Assembly: GCA_037074765.1 (NCBI GenBank)
Contig: JBAMDO010000047.1
Span: 230,698 to 294,697, forward strand
Source of the DNA: Mansonella perstans
Taxonomy: Eukaryota; Nematoda; Chromadorea; Rhabditida; Onchocercidae
Length of the DNA: 64,000 bases
Direction of reading: 5' to 3'
Below the pieces are notes generated by a model. It searched no databases. It saw nothing but the letters and a program-made list of their open reading frames with translations, and was not told the origin of the DNA. A program made the position numbers and the translations under genes. Shown one piece after another: positions 25,809 to 38,241 of this stretch (positions are counted from its first letter, which is position 1; the number at the start of each line of letters is the position of its first letter).

Positions 25809-28538
25809 TGTTTCCCTCTTTTTTTCTGGAATAACGGCATAAAACTCAAAGTTTGAATCTAGCAGTTAATGCTGTCCTACTTTGAGCACTTTAAACGGTT
25901 ATTCTATTATTGTCTATTTTTTTAATTACTTCTGAAAACCTAGGCTGAAATTTATTTACAGACATTTTCATTCGCTCACAGTAATTTTTAATCTCGAAAG
26001 TTTAATATTTCAATTGGTTCGATAACATATTTTCTAAATAGTTTCTCTCTTATAGTAATACCTGACCAATTAACAGATAGTTAATTGATTTGTCGCTTCT
26101 CTTATTTTTCGATCGTATTTTCCATATTCAATTGTCGAAAACTTAAAAATTTAAAAAAATTTGTTACGATCTCCTTTGATAATAAACGAATGTGTTATCT
26201 ATGATTCACCAATATTCTTCAGCAACTTTTCTCCAATTTTTTTTGTGCAACTTCTTCAACATTTATTTTTTATTTTTTGCTGTTTTCGGTAAAATTTCTT
26301 TTTTTTTTGTAAATTTATCTATATTTTGGAATTTCGCATATCTTGTTTATTCAACTTATATCAAGAAATAATGATAAGTCAAGTCATCTTTATCCATTTA
26401 TCACTCTTCGATTATTTTATTGTTTTAAATAACTCAGAATTCATTGCATTAGCATTTGATAAGAAAATAATTTTTCATCTTCGCTCGCTTTTTCTCGTTC
26501 TAACGATTCTGTTATTAAAATTTTAATGGATAATTTTAGTCTTTCTTCTCTCTTAGATCAATCAAACTTGCAAATATTTGCTATTTTTCATTTTTCACAT
26601 TCAAACTATTCAAACTTCACATTCAAACTATAAATAGCCAGTTAAATGGATGCTTTTTAGTGAAGCGATTATTTGTTGAACCAGTGATCTCACTATCAGT
26701 TTATATCACACGTGACAGATCGTCCAGACTTCATTGTCATCCATCAGTGATAAATTTTGCCCAATCTCAAATTTTAATACACTAAACGGCAGAATCTTGT
26801 TTAATGTTTAAAATTCTGATATCAGTTAGAATCCGTTTTTTTGTTTTACTTCTGTTAGTGTAAATAGATGAATGCAAATATTTTAAAAAATTAGAATTTC
26901 TTGATTTCCTAAAGATTTTTTATTATATTTCCTTTTAAAACCAAAGACTTGTAAGTTTTTTAGGTGCAAAGTTTATAGCAAAACACTCATGACACATAAT
27001 GATTCCATTACTTAGAGTCTGTCATAAGCAGTGACAGCATGTAAATGTGAATTCCAATAGGAATGTGGGTTGACTTTTATTATGAATTTATATGTCCAAA
27101 GTGTCTTTACGCACATGCATGAACATGTCTATGCACACGTACATACGCATAATATACATGCTGTTCGTTATTCCTATCCACACTCTGGAAAATCCTGGAT
27201 AGTTATCTCAGATAACTCAGTACAATCCATTTATATCCTAAAAACATTTCTATAGCAGCTGCATAAATAATAATACAAAACGAAAATAAACGCGCAAATT
27301 TTGTTTACAATTCTCGTTTTCATATAAACACACCAAAAATTTTTGTTGTTGTGGCATTAAGTAAATAAAAAGTTACGATCAAATTATCGAAAAATATATT
27401 TATTTAAATCAATTTGATCATTTGAAAAATACCAAAAAAAGGAAAATTTTATTTCACAAAAACATGCAAGAATTAAAATGCTAATTGTATATCAAAATAT
27501 AATTTATTAAGCTATAAATTTTGGCAAAAGTATTTTAAGTAAATTCTGAAAATGTAAGAATAAATAATTCTAACTTAATTATTACTGTATTCTGATGTAA
27601 ATCCATCCCAACATTTTTCCTTCTTTTCATCCATCATAAAATTTAATTAATTTAATCAAAATTATTGCATCTTATTCAAGCACAATGTCCATAGTATACT
27701 TTACTAAAACTTTCCCTTTTCTTCCATCACTGCTAACAATAATAATATTCTTTAACTTTCTCATCACTGAAATATAAATGATCCCTCCAATCTGTTTCTT
27801 CGGCTATTTCTCCCTTCACTTATCACTTCATACCTTATCATTACATCAGAATTGTTCACTTTTCCTATTTGTTTTGTTTCAGTTATCACTATTGATTGCC
27901 AAACTTTTCTTTCCATTGTTTTGCTGATAAAAAATAATATTCACTGAAATTTCACAGTTATATCAATTCCTATCAAGTCTTTTTCTTCAATTAATTTTTT
28001 TCTATAATGCTTCTAAAAGACAATACTTTTTACTTTCAGCATTTTTTTCGCACTGTTTTGTAGCAAATTAATTTTTGCTTTTTTTTTCCAAATATTTTCA
28101 TAATTTTTTTTTCATTTTTGTTTTTATTCAAAAAGTTTGGAAAAGACTTGATTTATTTAGTGGTTTTTTAAAATTGACAATTTTTTGGGAAGGTTTAAAT
28201 TTGCATATTTTTCAAAAAATATGAAGTAATGAAATAATAAGAGAAATGTTTGATTAAATTTGATAAAACAAGCAATTTTAAATGTTTTTTTGAAAAAATA
28301 AAAATTTTATAATTTAAATTTCGGAAAATTTTTATCAATTTTAAATTTTTTTTAAATAAAATTTCAAAGTTAGTCTTTGATGATTTTAAAAGAAATAGTT
28401 CAATAATGATTGCAATGGCAGTTTGGAAAACTTAACAAAATGCATACGTTATTTACTGTTTGCTGATGCTATTTGTAGTCAAAAACTTCTTGCAATGCAT
28501 TATTTGTATTGCAAACATGCAATTCATGAATTTTGCAG
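25809..28538. other. Spacer of the inverted duplication, non-coding part
   Basis: Unduplicated AT-rich DNA between the arms. It has several T-rich and A-rich runs (26290, 28080-28110, 28290-28350) and a dispersed ACACATGCAT-type segment near 27110-27160. No gene was recognised on either strand. Confidence 0.6.
28533..28538 (+). promoter_or_regulatory. Probable spliced-leader acceptor of the spacer Cys-rich gene
   Basis: TTTGCAG ends at 28538, two bases before the ATG at 28541 that begins a typical signal peptide. This decides the start: an in-frame ATG 75 bases upstream would place a charged, cysteine-containing segment before the signal sequence. Confidence 0.55.
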
Positions 28539-28540
28539 GT

Positions 28541-29194
28541 ATGTTCATTGCATTAAGCATACTTTGGTTACTGTTGCCTCTTCTGGCTACTAGCATACGA
28601 TGCATAAATGGTGGTGAATGGATTGCACATGATTGCACTATGAATGCGCAATGTGAGCCATACAAAATTAAGCCAACAGATCGAGTTGCATGTCTTGGCT
28701 CAGAATGTTGCACAATGCCATGTTCAAATAATGGTACTTTTACAGGAAAAGCATGCAGAACATCGTTTAATTGTTTGCCTTCAGTGGACAAAGTTGCATG
28801 TCTTGCAGGATTGTGTTGCACTGTAAGCAATATTAAATAAATTGCTGAAGTGAAGAAATAAATTTAACTATAAGATAAAAATTGAATATGAAAAGAGAGA
28901 CGTTTGAACATGTGAATGGGAAAATGATAGGCAAAAGGATATCAATTAATATCTGTGCTCAAAGGAGAGCAGCATTAAGTGGTTGATTCAAAGTTCGAAA
29001 CATGAAAAAAATACTATTTTATTTTTATGTGTGATTTTCAGGTACCTCAGCAATGTCCATATAACGGTGAAGTAATTGGCCTGGAGTGTAACACTTCAAA
29101 ATCATGTGAATGGTTGGCACCAGGAGTTCCAGTAATGTGTATAGAACGTGTATGTTGTGCTTATCGTAATTATTTATCTGCTCGTTTCACTTAA
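28541..29194 (+). CDS. Small secreted six-cysteine-repeat protein, spacer paralogue
   Basis: Exons 28541-28822 and 29042-29194, joined in phase 0 after CCT, encode 144 residues. The N-terminus (MFIALSILWLLLPLLATS) is a signal peptide. Three repeats follow, each with spacing C-x10-C-x5-C-x8/12-C-x4-CC: RCINGGEWIAHDC..., PCSNNGTFTGKAC..., QCPYNGEVIGLEC.... Intron position and repeat layout match the two flanking genes, so this is a tandem paralogue of the right-hand copy, which lies 1.2 kb downstream on the same strand. Its second exon belongs to the duplicated arm; its first exon lies in the unduplicated spacer. No enzymatic residues are seen. The family resembles worm Cys-rich repeat (WR1/EB-like) proteins, and function is unknown. 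A longer start at 28466 is possible but less convincing. Confidence 0.85.
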
Positions 29195-29207
29195 CATTCC
29201 AAATGAT

Positions 29208-29213
29208 AATAAA
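29208..29213 (+). terminator. Poly(A) signal
   Basis: AATAAA 14 bases after the stop of the spacer Cys-rich gene. It is present in mirror image after the orphan exon in the left arm. Confidence 0.5.
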
Positions 29214-30361
29214 TCTTTTTGTGTTATTCTGAAATATCTAAAATAAAAATATATCTTGTTTTGTTACCGAAAATGGAATTGAGAAAGGTGAAATGAATGG
29301 TCTTCGAACCTAATGTTAACAAGATGATGAATGTTAGTTTTAAGGTTACATTATTATCAGTGTCACTATTCATTCATTCAGTGAAAAGTAATGTTTTGGG
29401 GAATAATTTAAATTCAAATACGTAAACTGATCATTGGGATATGCTTTAATCATCACACTATGTCGCAGTAGGTTACATTAAAGCTAATTGGTAAAAGATA
29501 AATCAATTTAAAAAGCGAAGCATTGAGCAGAGAGTGGGACAAGAGAATCTGTTGGATGCAACGTTGATGCTAATCTGAGAAGTCAGAGGCAGAAAAATTC
29601 GAAGTTTCAATAGTGACAGATAATTTGTATGAAATAATTGAACAATTCGCGGAAGATCCTAGAATCACAGTCAAACGCTGAAGAAAAATTTTAAAATTGA
29701 CAAATATTGCCTCGGCTACGCTGATGTAAGCACTTTATTAAAGGCTAGACGGATAAATTGAAAAGTAAAAGGATTAACCTGAAAAGTTATGATTCGTTCA
29801 CTTGTCACTCAAACAAATGCTTTATGCTTAAAAATTCCTGCGACAGACCAAAATGCATTCTGCCATCTGTGCAATCAAATTGGATGCTTTATTTTCCGTT
29901 TAAGCTTTTGTTGGTTTTTCTGACTGTCTTCACATTTTGGCAGGATTTTTGTGAGTCATTTCTCACTGATTGAAAGATATACGACATTCTGCGACAGTGA
30001 ATCGCAAATATCATGTAGATGTCATTGATTTTATAACAGTACAAAGTCAGTTCAGTTGGCTTTATCCGATCGTTATCCAATCCCAATTCAGCGTTTTGTT
30101 TTTTCTGAAACTTCCTTTTTTGTTTCAGAAAAAAAAAATTTTTTGCTGAAAATTTCAGCTGAAAAGTTTCCAAAACTTATTCCTTTTCTGGTCCAGAAAG
30201 ATATCGAGGAGTTAATTAGCCATTGTAATTGTAACCGTCAACAATAAACTTGGCTCAAATACATTTTTTCACAAATACATTTTGGTCAATACTGCAGATG
30301 AGTTATCAGTTACTTTGAGTTAAATTGCAATTTAATTTATTCATTAAGTATTGGAATTTTA

Positions 30362-30370
30362 GGGTTTCAG
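30362..30370 (+). promoter_or_regulatory. Probable spliced-leader acceptor of the right Cys-rich gene
   Basis: GGGTTTCAG ends 9 bases before the ATG at 30380, with no upstream coding exon evident. Identical to the left-arm site. Confidence 0.55.
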
Positions 30371-30379
30371 TCTACAAGA

Positions 30380-31164
30380 ATGAAGTCTATATTCTGTCTT
30401 TTAACAGTCATCGTTCTGGCACAACACGACCTGGCTGATTTCAAATGTCCTACTGATCGACGTGCTGTAGCTTTGGGTTGTTCCAATGCTCTGCACTGTA
30501 GCCCTTATACAACTGATCCGGTTGATTGTGTCAGCGGTGCATGTTGTGTCAAGTCAAACAATATTAATAAATTACCGTATCCCACCTCATTAATTTGTAG
30601 CAATGGTGGAACACCTTTGGTGGTTGGTTGTGCCCAATCTCAACAATGTCTTCCGTTCACCAATGAACCGGTTGCTTGTTTACAAGGAATTTGTTGTACG
30701 GTTGGTTTCCTTTTTCCTCTAATTTTAACTCAAAGGATTCTAACAAATTGTTCCAGCTATGCTTGTTTCAAAATTAACGAACAAGAATAAAATGCTCGAT
30801 GAACTTCTCTTGCTCTTATCTTTTCACTTATGTAGAAAGTTTGGAACTGTTTAAAGCTTTGGAATTGCGCTCTAGTGTCTCATTTGCTTCAGAATTCTTT
30901 TCCAGTGTCTCTACTGATGCGAAATTCCGCTACAATGTTTCATTGATGCGGACTTGTGTTCCGTTTGGTAAATAACTTTTCATTTGGGATACGAAATGAA
31001 ATGCCTCTGGCATTGACCAAAAGAATCGTTTGATTTAGGTGCCGCAGAAATGCCAAAATGGTGGACGTGTTGTTGGCTTGCAATGTACCACTTCAGAATC
31101 GTGCGTTCCGTTAGCCAAAGGTTGTTCGGTGAAATGCATTAACGGAACGTGTTGCACTATTTGA
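30380..31164 (+). CDS. Small secreted six-cysteine-repeat protein, right copy
   Basis: Exons 30380-30700 and 31039-31164 encode 148 residues. The protein has a signal peptide (to about residue 19) and three six-cysteine repeats, the third on the second exon. It is nearly identical to the left-arm gene. In repeat 3 it has an extra, seventh cysteine (codon TGT at 31123-31125) where the left copy has Tyr and the spacer paralogue's aligned repeat has no cysteine; this may be an unpaired residue or allow dimerisation. The splice donor is GTTGGT and the acceptor GATTTAG. Transcribed away from the palindrome centre, divergent from its twin. Extracellular role inferred only from the signal peptide and cysteines. 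Confidence 0.88.
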
Positions 31165-32318
31165 GATTTGTGAATGAAATCAGCATGAAATCGTTATTCG
31201 ATTCTTGTATACTTGGCTCTATGTTTATCCATTGCGAATTTCTCGATTATTTCCATTTTAATGCGTATAATTTACAGATAATTTTTTACAACGGTAAATG
31301 CAGAATCAACTTGTATATGTAAATCTGGCACTCTAACACTTTTTTATAGTCCAGTATGCAATATTTCATATTGTTTACAAAAAATAAGTCTAACTTTACT
31401 GCTTATTATTCTTGTTTGATGTTATGTATTTGGTGTTCGCTCAATCCGAACTATGACTTGAGATCAAAATTGCAGTGGCAGTACACTTCAGTTATTTTTA
31501 ATGCCTTTCTTTTTTTTTTGTAGTAATGTTTTGCCGTGTTCACCAATTTAGTATATTTAATTTTGTTAAATTTACATGAGTAAATGCTATCATCACACAT
31601 AATCTTTACTATTTCATTAAAAGGCTTAAATTCAATTTTCAACCCACAAATAATAGCAAATTTCAAAGAAGCTCTGCAATAATTCTTCTATAGTAAATAG
31701 CACTAAGCGAGATTTCAGAAATGCTAGAGATTAAACCACTTTCCTATTCATGAAAGATCAAATTGTATGTACATTTGTTTCTTTGGAATAAAATAAAAAA
31801 ATCTAAACGTTAAGGCTATCTTTCTAAGCAAAATAATTTTCTACATATTTTCAGTTGCATTTCGAGACAGTTCTTTCTCATTCTGAATTATATTCAGATA
31901 TCACTTTAATTGCAGTGATAATTTAATTGCATTTTATAAATAACTGTGCAAATTTACGACATCTCTAGAGAAATTCAAACGTGAAATGAAAATTTCAGGA
32001 TGGTAAGCTAATATGTAATTGAATTCCTTTCATTGTACACAATTCATCCGATCCGTCAGTCAATAAGGATTATAATATTTATTTGAAATAGATCTCTATC
32101 GGGTCAATTATGTGCCTTAAGTACTGGTGAAAAAATGTCTATTCAATGAAACTTATAAAACTAAGTTCTGAGATGAATTAAAATAAGTTAGCCGCTTAAA
32201 TGAATTGCCAACAGCCAATTTCGTTTGCGCAAAATCCTGAATTTTCCAATTCTTTTTGAAATTTTATTGGTCGATTTTTTATAGTGATTTTAAATTTTTT
32301 AAATTTATAGTGATTTTA

Positions 32319-32342
32319 AAAAAAAAAAAAAAAAAAAAAAAA
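32319..32342. repeat. Poly-A run
   Basis: Uninterrupted run of about 24 adenines. No retroposed gene body is seen on its 5' side, so it is not evidence of a processed pseudogene. Confidence 0.8.
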
Positions 32343-32555
32343 TTTTTAAACCTTTTTTAAAATTTGCCAGAAAAACTATATTTTGATTCGTTTGTCGGAA
32401 AATAGATTTGTTCCGGGTCTTGAATATCATATTCGCATAAGAAAAAGACATGAATCATGAAATAAATTGATAAGCAGTAATAAAAATGAGTTATGCAATG
32501 AACAAGCAATACGATCGATGTACTAATAAATCTCTGTGGTTGTTTTTGGTGATAG

Positions 32556-32660
32556 CAGAGCATTGCTTCTCACAATGAGAAGTTGTTCCTTGTTGAAATG
32601 TTCCGCAAAGATATCGAAGGCAACGAAAGGAGGAATTGTAGTTTATACAGCTGGAAGAAA
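32556..32660 (+). other. Orphan exon-like segment
   Basis: A 35-codon open stretch starts right after an acceptor-like GATAG and ends at a GTATAA donor. Its composition is protein-like (for example NEKLFLVEMFRKDIEGNE). No partner exon in matching phase was found nearby and I do not recognise it. The frame changes downstream, so it may be a relic exon or chance. Confidence 0.25.
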
Positions 32661-35499
32661 GTATAATGAACAAGGACACTATCTGATGTGCATACTGGAT
32701 TGTCTGTGGGACTTTTCCCGTATATATCAAGGTTGGCTTGATAAAGTGCCCAGTGTAATCATGAAGTTTAAGCTGTTTCTCTTGGAATTGTAAAACACTT
32801 TTCTTGTGTATTTTGTGATTTCACTGTCAATTTTAGCTTATATTTTCTTCATTGCCTTAGTTTTTTTACTTACAAAATTTCAAGGTTCTCTCTGGTAATT
32901 TTAATTTCGGTAATCCAGCAGTGTTGCTAGAATTGAATATTGTCATTTCCCTTATGAATGTCTAATGATAAACAAATCTGAAATGGTTAAAAAGATTGGA
33001 AATTTATGAATTTTATATCATTTGCTAAATGTCACAACTTACCCAAGGTTAAGTAAGATAACAACAACTTATAACGATAACTTTGAAGCTTACTTTAGAA
33101 TTCAAAACTGGCACATTAAATTTTCGAAGTTTATTTCGATATTTGAAATGCCGAATGAGTGCGAATGTGATGAGTGCAGACGTGAGTGTGATAATGCATC
33201 GGTTTGCAGCAGCTTTACACCTTCATTTGTTCTTTTTCACCTGTAAGCACTCGGCTCATTGTAACTTACTTGAACTTTCCAATAAGGAATTTATTAATGT
33301 GTTTGACCTTACCAATAAAAACTTTATTAAGTTCCGAAATTTTAAAATTCTCTCAATATCCATATCAACTAAATGATGTGAAATCGCTACGATCAGCTAT
33401 TAAGCAATTGGTAAATGTATGAAGAGCCCTCTACATCGTTCTACTTTCAAATCGATACATTTCAGTGGATCTCTACATCATTTTGTCGCAGAATTTAATC
33501 GAAACTATGGCTAATCATTAAACATTTGGTGTTTTAAGTACTTTTTTTTTCTATCTGAAATATCATGTTTGTATGGCATTAAATCTTTCAAATTAGAACA
33601 TTCATTTTGATGTAATTATTCTCTCAACTATAATTTATCCACCTCTTTTCTTTACTTCTTCAAACTTCAGTCATTGCTACTTTAGTTTCTTTAGAAGTTT
33701 TACCTGTAAATTTATAGGTCAAAATCTCAGATTCGTCGTAATGACCAATTTTTAGACTAATTCTAAAAAAAAGCTCAAAAATTGTAACTTAGATCACATA
33801 TAGGAAGATTATCGTGAATAGGATTTACCGAGGAAACTATAAAATAAATTTTTTTATCAAAGTAAATGATCACAGTAAATCACTAAACTAATTTATAGAT
33901 AGTTCGCAAATATCTCATCCTATAACAAACTTTTGAGTGCGTTATATCCATGGGGCATATCATTTGATGTCAAAAATAGGGAAAAACAAACAAATGTTAT
34001 GTAAACATTTTGTGTCTTGTTTACATTTCTACACACTGCTTTTTTCCTTCAAAATTATTCCCTTTTGAAAATTTTTGACAAATATTCTTTAAGGGCTTTT
34101 CAGCAACTTTTGCTAAGGAAAAGTACAACAATTTTTTTGCTTACGCAAATGGCTTAAAGTATGACATCTGTTGTCTGTAAAAGATATAACGAAATTGAAA
34201 TTTAAGAAATAATTTTATACATCTTCAGACGAATTTTATTGAATGAGTGATCGATTCATGAAATATTACCAAAGTTAACTTATTTGGCTGCTTTATTCCA
34301 TTCATAAATCTAAATGAAAGCGGTTTTATTGTGACAAATTTCGCCAACCAACACGAATAAATTTCAGTACAATAAATTTAACGCAAAAAAACGTAACATC
34401 AGCTTAATCAAACTTTAATACGGTAGATTTGAGAAATAAACAAGCATTAATGAATGCTGTTTTAATGATAGCAGAGATGCCGCAATATAATTTTATTGAA
34501 AGCAATCTAATAACATTGCCCATTTTAGAAGTCGCTTTATCTAATGAGTTTGACGTGTTGTTTTAATTTATTAGTCTTCATGGAAAAATGAATTCGCAAA
34601 AAAGAACCAAATTTGGATGAAATTGTAAGAGCCATAGGCTATTTTCAAGAAAAAGTGATGCAGTAAGGAAAACTAATCTAAAATTTAAATTATCATATAA
34701 ACCTTAGAAGGGAAATGATACATTGTGGTATTTGCAGTTCTTATTCAGTAATTATGATTCAAAGGATTTATTCATTGATCTTCAAGATTTCAAGTCCAAG
34801 ATTTTTTTTCTTTCGCAATTTAAAAGCATAAAACAGACTACTTCAACTTCGTCGTTCATATGATTAAAGTGTTTTAAAATGAAAAACGAAAACAAATTTT
34901 AAACCTCAAAATTAACAAACATTGCTATATTGCATCTGTAATGAATTTTATTAATCAAAGTTTCAATTTATTTAATTATTCCATTAATTAATTCCATTTG
35001 CGATACTTTTAATATTTTCAAATATTTCATTTCCTTGTTTGAATCGATTGCATGAGCCACAGTTATTTATGGCTTGTTTATTTCATTGCGATAAATTTTC
35101 GTTCATCGCAAATTACTCTAATTTTTTTGCACAATTATGATTACGAGGAAATGAAAAAACGATTGAAATATAAGTGGGAATGTTTCCCATTCCACTGCGT
35201 AGTTTCAAGTTAGTAGTTCTAGGCGGAAATTTATTTCAATTTTAGTTTATAATTTTCACTGAGTGAAGTCCTCACTTTATCCCACTTACTTCCTTTTATT
35301 TTCATTATTGTTATTTGACACATCACTGCATCACATTAATATCATTTGATAGTTCCAATAAGTTCAATTTAAAATTTTACACTTTCAAATTCTGCCATAT
35401 CTTTCATCCTTCCTTTATGTACGCAATGCTCTTCACATGCTTTAAATGTTCATCACGTACTCGCAAATTCACAGTTATACGATGGAAGATCTAGATCAC

Positions 35500-35620
35500 G
35501 CACACAAACGCTACATACACTTACACATACTTACATACAGATACATACACATACGTATACACATGCATGCATACACTACAGCTAACTGGCCTTATACGTA
35601 CACATGTACACAAACATACA
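35500..35620. repeat. Degenerate CA/TACA simple-sequence tract
   Basis: About 120 bases dominated by ACACAT and ATACATAC motifs, imperfect throughout. It creates a spurious open frame rich in Thr, His and Tyr. Confidence 0.8.
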
Positions 35621-38241
35621 CAACATGCTCTTACGGAAAACCTTTCAAGGCCTTGAACCGAAAATCGATCCTTAAAACATGCAGTTCTCACGAGACTATT
35701 ATTTCATTTATCCTTGTCTATATGTCTTTCTATCTGTTTACTTTTTTTTTTTATTTCCACCTCTTCCCTTTTTCCTCTGTCCTCATTTATTCAGTTGAAC
35801 ATTTACTGGCTTAGTAAGCCTAGTATAAAACTAAGCTATGGAAGGAGCAGCAACTTGGCATGACAATGTCTTTCATTCTATTTGTTCAGTTTATTTCTTA
35901 CTTTTTAATCATCAATGGAAGACTGAAAGAAATTTAACGATGACTTCTTATCTTAAAATAAAAAAAAAAAAAAAAAAAAATGAGCAAAAACTTTTATTAA
36001 ATTAAAAAACAAATATTTTTTTCTTCAAAATAATAAAAGTATCGTTGTGGTGACACTATTTGAAATGTGTTTGAAAATTTCGACTCCTTATTCACTTCAT
36101 TGAATTGTAAAAGAAAAAAGTAAAGAATTAAAATACTTGTTCATTTGCTATTAACATTTTCATGCATTCGTGATTTCTTAGTCAATGTCTATTTTTTTTA
36201 TCGAAATTGTAATTATTCCACCATATACTCAGCATTCTTCAGCGAATCATAATCATTATTTACAAACTTATAGTTATTATTTTTTTGATGAATAATAAAC
36301 ATTTCTTCATTGAATCATGATTACTTCCCCATTCATTCTTGATTTTTTTTTTACCAATAGTAATAGTTCTTCATATTGATTTAACAGTTAATTATTTCTT
36401 TATTACGATTTTAGTTTCTTGATGCTGAAAAATTACTATTAAAATATTGCTAATTTAATCCTTCAGTGCTTCATTTCTTTTTACATTAAACCATTGCATA
36501 ATATGTCACATTCAATTATAAAAGTCATCAAAATTTGAAGGTTTAAAATATCACTAGAAATTAGTAGTACTACTAATATTATTTTAGATTACTTCGGAAG
36601 ATAGGAAAAGATTCGACAGAATTACTTATCGTTACTACTTACCAAAAATAATCTTATTGCATATTACAGTAATGATAATAATGGGATGATGATTAACATT
36701 GATTAGTTGACTAATTCGAATTATTATTCGCACAAAGACTAATCAATTCTATGTAATATACCAAGACTTGTTATTGTTTGTTTCAACTATGAAGTTGTAA
36801 CTTTGCAAGTTTAAAATTGTGAAATATTTCAAAGGCAAAAAATAAATTGGTCGCATTTAGATATACCATAGAAAACAATAAAATCCAATTTCAATAAAAA
36901 TATGAAATAATAAGGAAAAAAATGACGAGAAGGACTAAAGGCTGAGATGGAAATAATTTTTGAAAATACTTAAAAATGGAAATTAAAAGACAGAAATGCA
37001 TAAAGGGCCTCTAATTACATGCCATTTTAACACTTCGTTTGCATTTTCGGTATATTCGGTTTGCTTTTTATTTCCGAAAAGTCAAAAGAGAATTAATCCA
37101 TTAATGTGATTTATTAAATAATTCTATCAAATATTTATTCAATTTCTTTCATATCTTCTCATAATTTATATTTTTGCTATTTCTGATTTAAGCATAATCA
37201 AATATTATTCAAAGTTAAAATTGAAAGTTTAAGAAAAATTTCAAATTAAAATTTACGGATTTATACTATATATTTGTTATTAGACATTAATTTCTTTTTT
37301 TTTTTATTTTTTTCGTCGCGTTGAGAATAAAAATTTGTTAGAAATTAAAATTTTAAAGATTGATATATTTCCTTATGACAATTAATAATGTATAAATGTC
37401 CGCAGTTTAAAAGCGCAAAATTCTCTTAAATTTCATTAATTAATAAGTTACAAGGAAATTTTCCACTGAAATTACTGAAACATTTCGAAGTATACGATAT
37501 TAGTATGCGATAAAATATCTGCCCTTCAACTCAAACTCAATTACTTTGCATGCTATTAATGATACCTACTTATCCTCTCTTTTCAACTTTGTGCTTTTTT
37601 TGGCAAAATTTCATTTTATTTTTGCCATCATTTTAACCAGTGCTTCTGCGCAATTTTTATTTTGTGCTAGCTTCCTTTTTAGAAGAACTTCATTTGCCTA
37701 TGTGAGAGAAAAATTATAACTATCAATCGCTGTCATCTTTTTGCTAGATTTGAATTCAAATTTCAATTGATCATCTTTCTTTTTTTTCTTTTTCCCATTC
37801 TCCTTGCTGTTTTTCTTCTCTTCTTTCTTCCTCATTTGTTTTCATTCCTATCCAACACACATTCACTCATCCATTCTTTTTAAAAATATTTCTTTATAGA
37901 TCAAATCTTTGAACAAATAAAATGAAATTAATTGAATTAATTGCTTTTTTCTTGCAAACTTTCTCTGCTTCTTCCCTTCTTCATCCTTATCAGTGATATC
38001 ATCAACATAATGCCAAAAACACTCATTTTAAATGCACTTTTTTGCAATCATTCTTATTATATAAACATTTTTTTTTGCTTATATTTCATTTATTCACTCC
38101 TTTCCATCAAATTTTGCTTTCTTTACTTTCGATGAAATTTTATTTTTCTGAAAGAAATACAATAAAGTTCTTTGAAAAAAAATTCAGGAATAATTATACT
38201 TACATAAATATTCGAAAATTTGACAATAACGAAAACGAAAA

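Larger units (their letters stand above)
29020..31226 (+). repeat. Right arm of the large inverted duplication
   Basis: Counterpart of 23613-25808 in opposite orientation. It contains exon 2 of the spacer paralogue, 1.2 kb of non-coding DNA and the complete Cys-rich gene at 30380-31164. Homology ends on the inner side in the intron of the spacer paralogue (about 20 bases before its acceptor) and on the outer side about 60 bases after the stop codon. Because the spacer gene spans the inner border intact, this arm is probably the original and the left arm the derived copy. Confidence 0.92.
31227..38241. other. Long intergenic region
   Basis: Seven kilobases without a recognisable gene. It holds a poly-A run (about 32319-32342), a CA/TACA-rich low-complexity tract (35500-35620), another poly-A run (about 35951-35971) and one orphan exon-like segment (32556-32660). 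The apparent long frame at 35446-35814 is produced by the repeat. The last part should contain the complexin promoter. Confidence 0.55.

Noticed and set aside
28453..28830. 125-codon minus-strand open frame over the spacer Cys-rich gene
   Set aside because: It is the antisense shadow of exon 1 of that gene. It has no splice partner or signal peptide, and the plus-strand repeats explain the constraint.
35446..35814. 122-codon frame rich in Thr, His and Tyr
   Set aside because: It is generated by the CA/TACA simple repeat; composition is purely repeat-driven.
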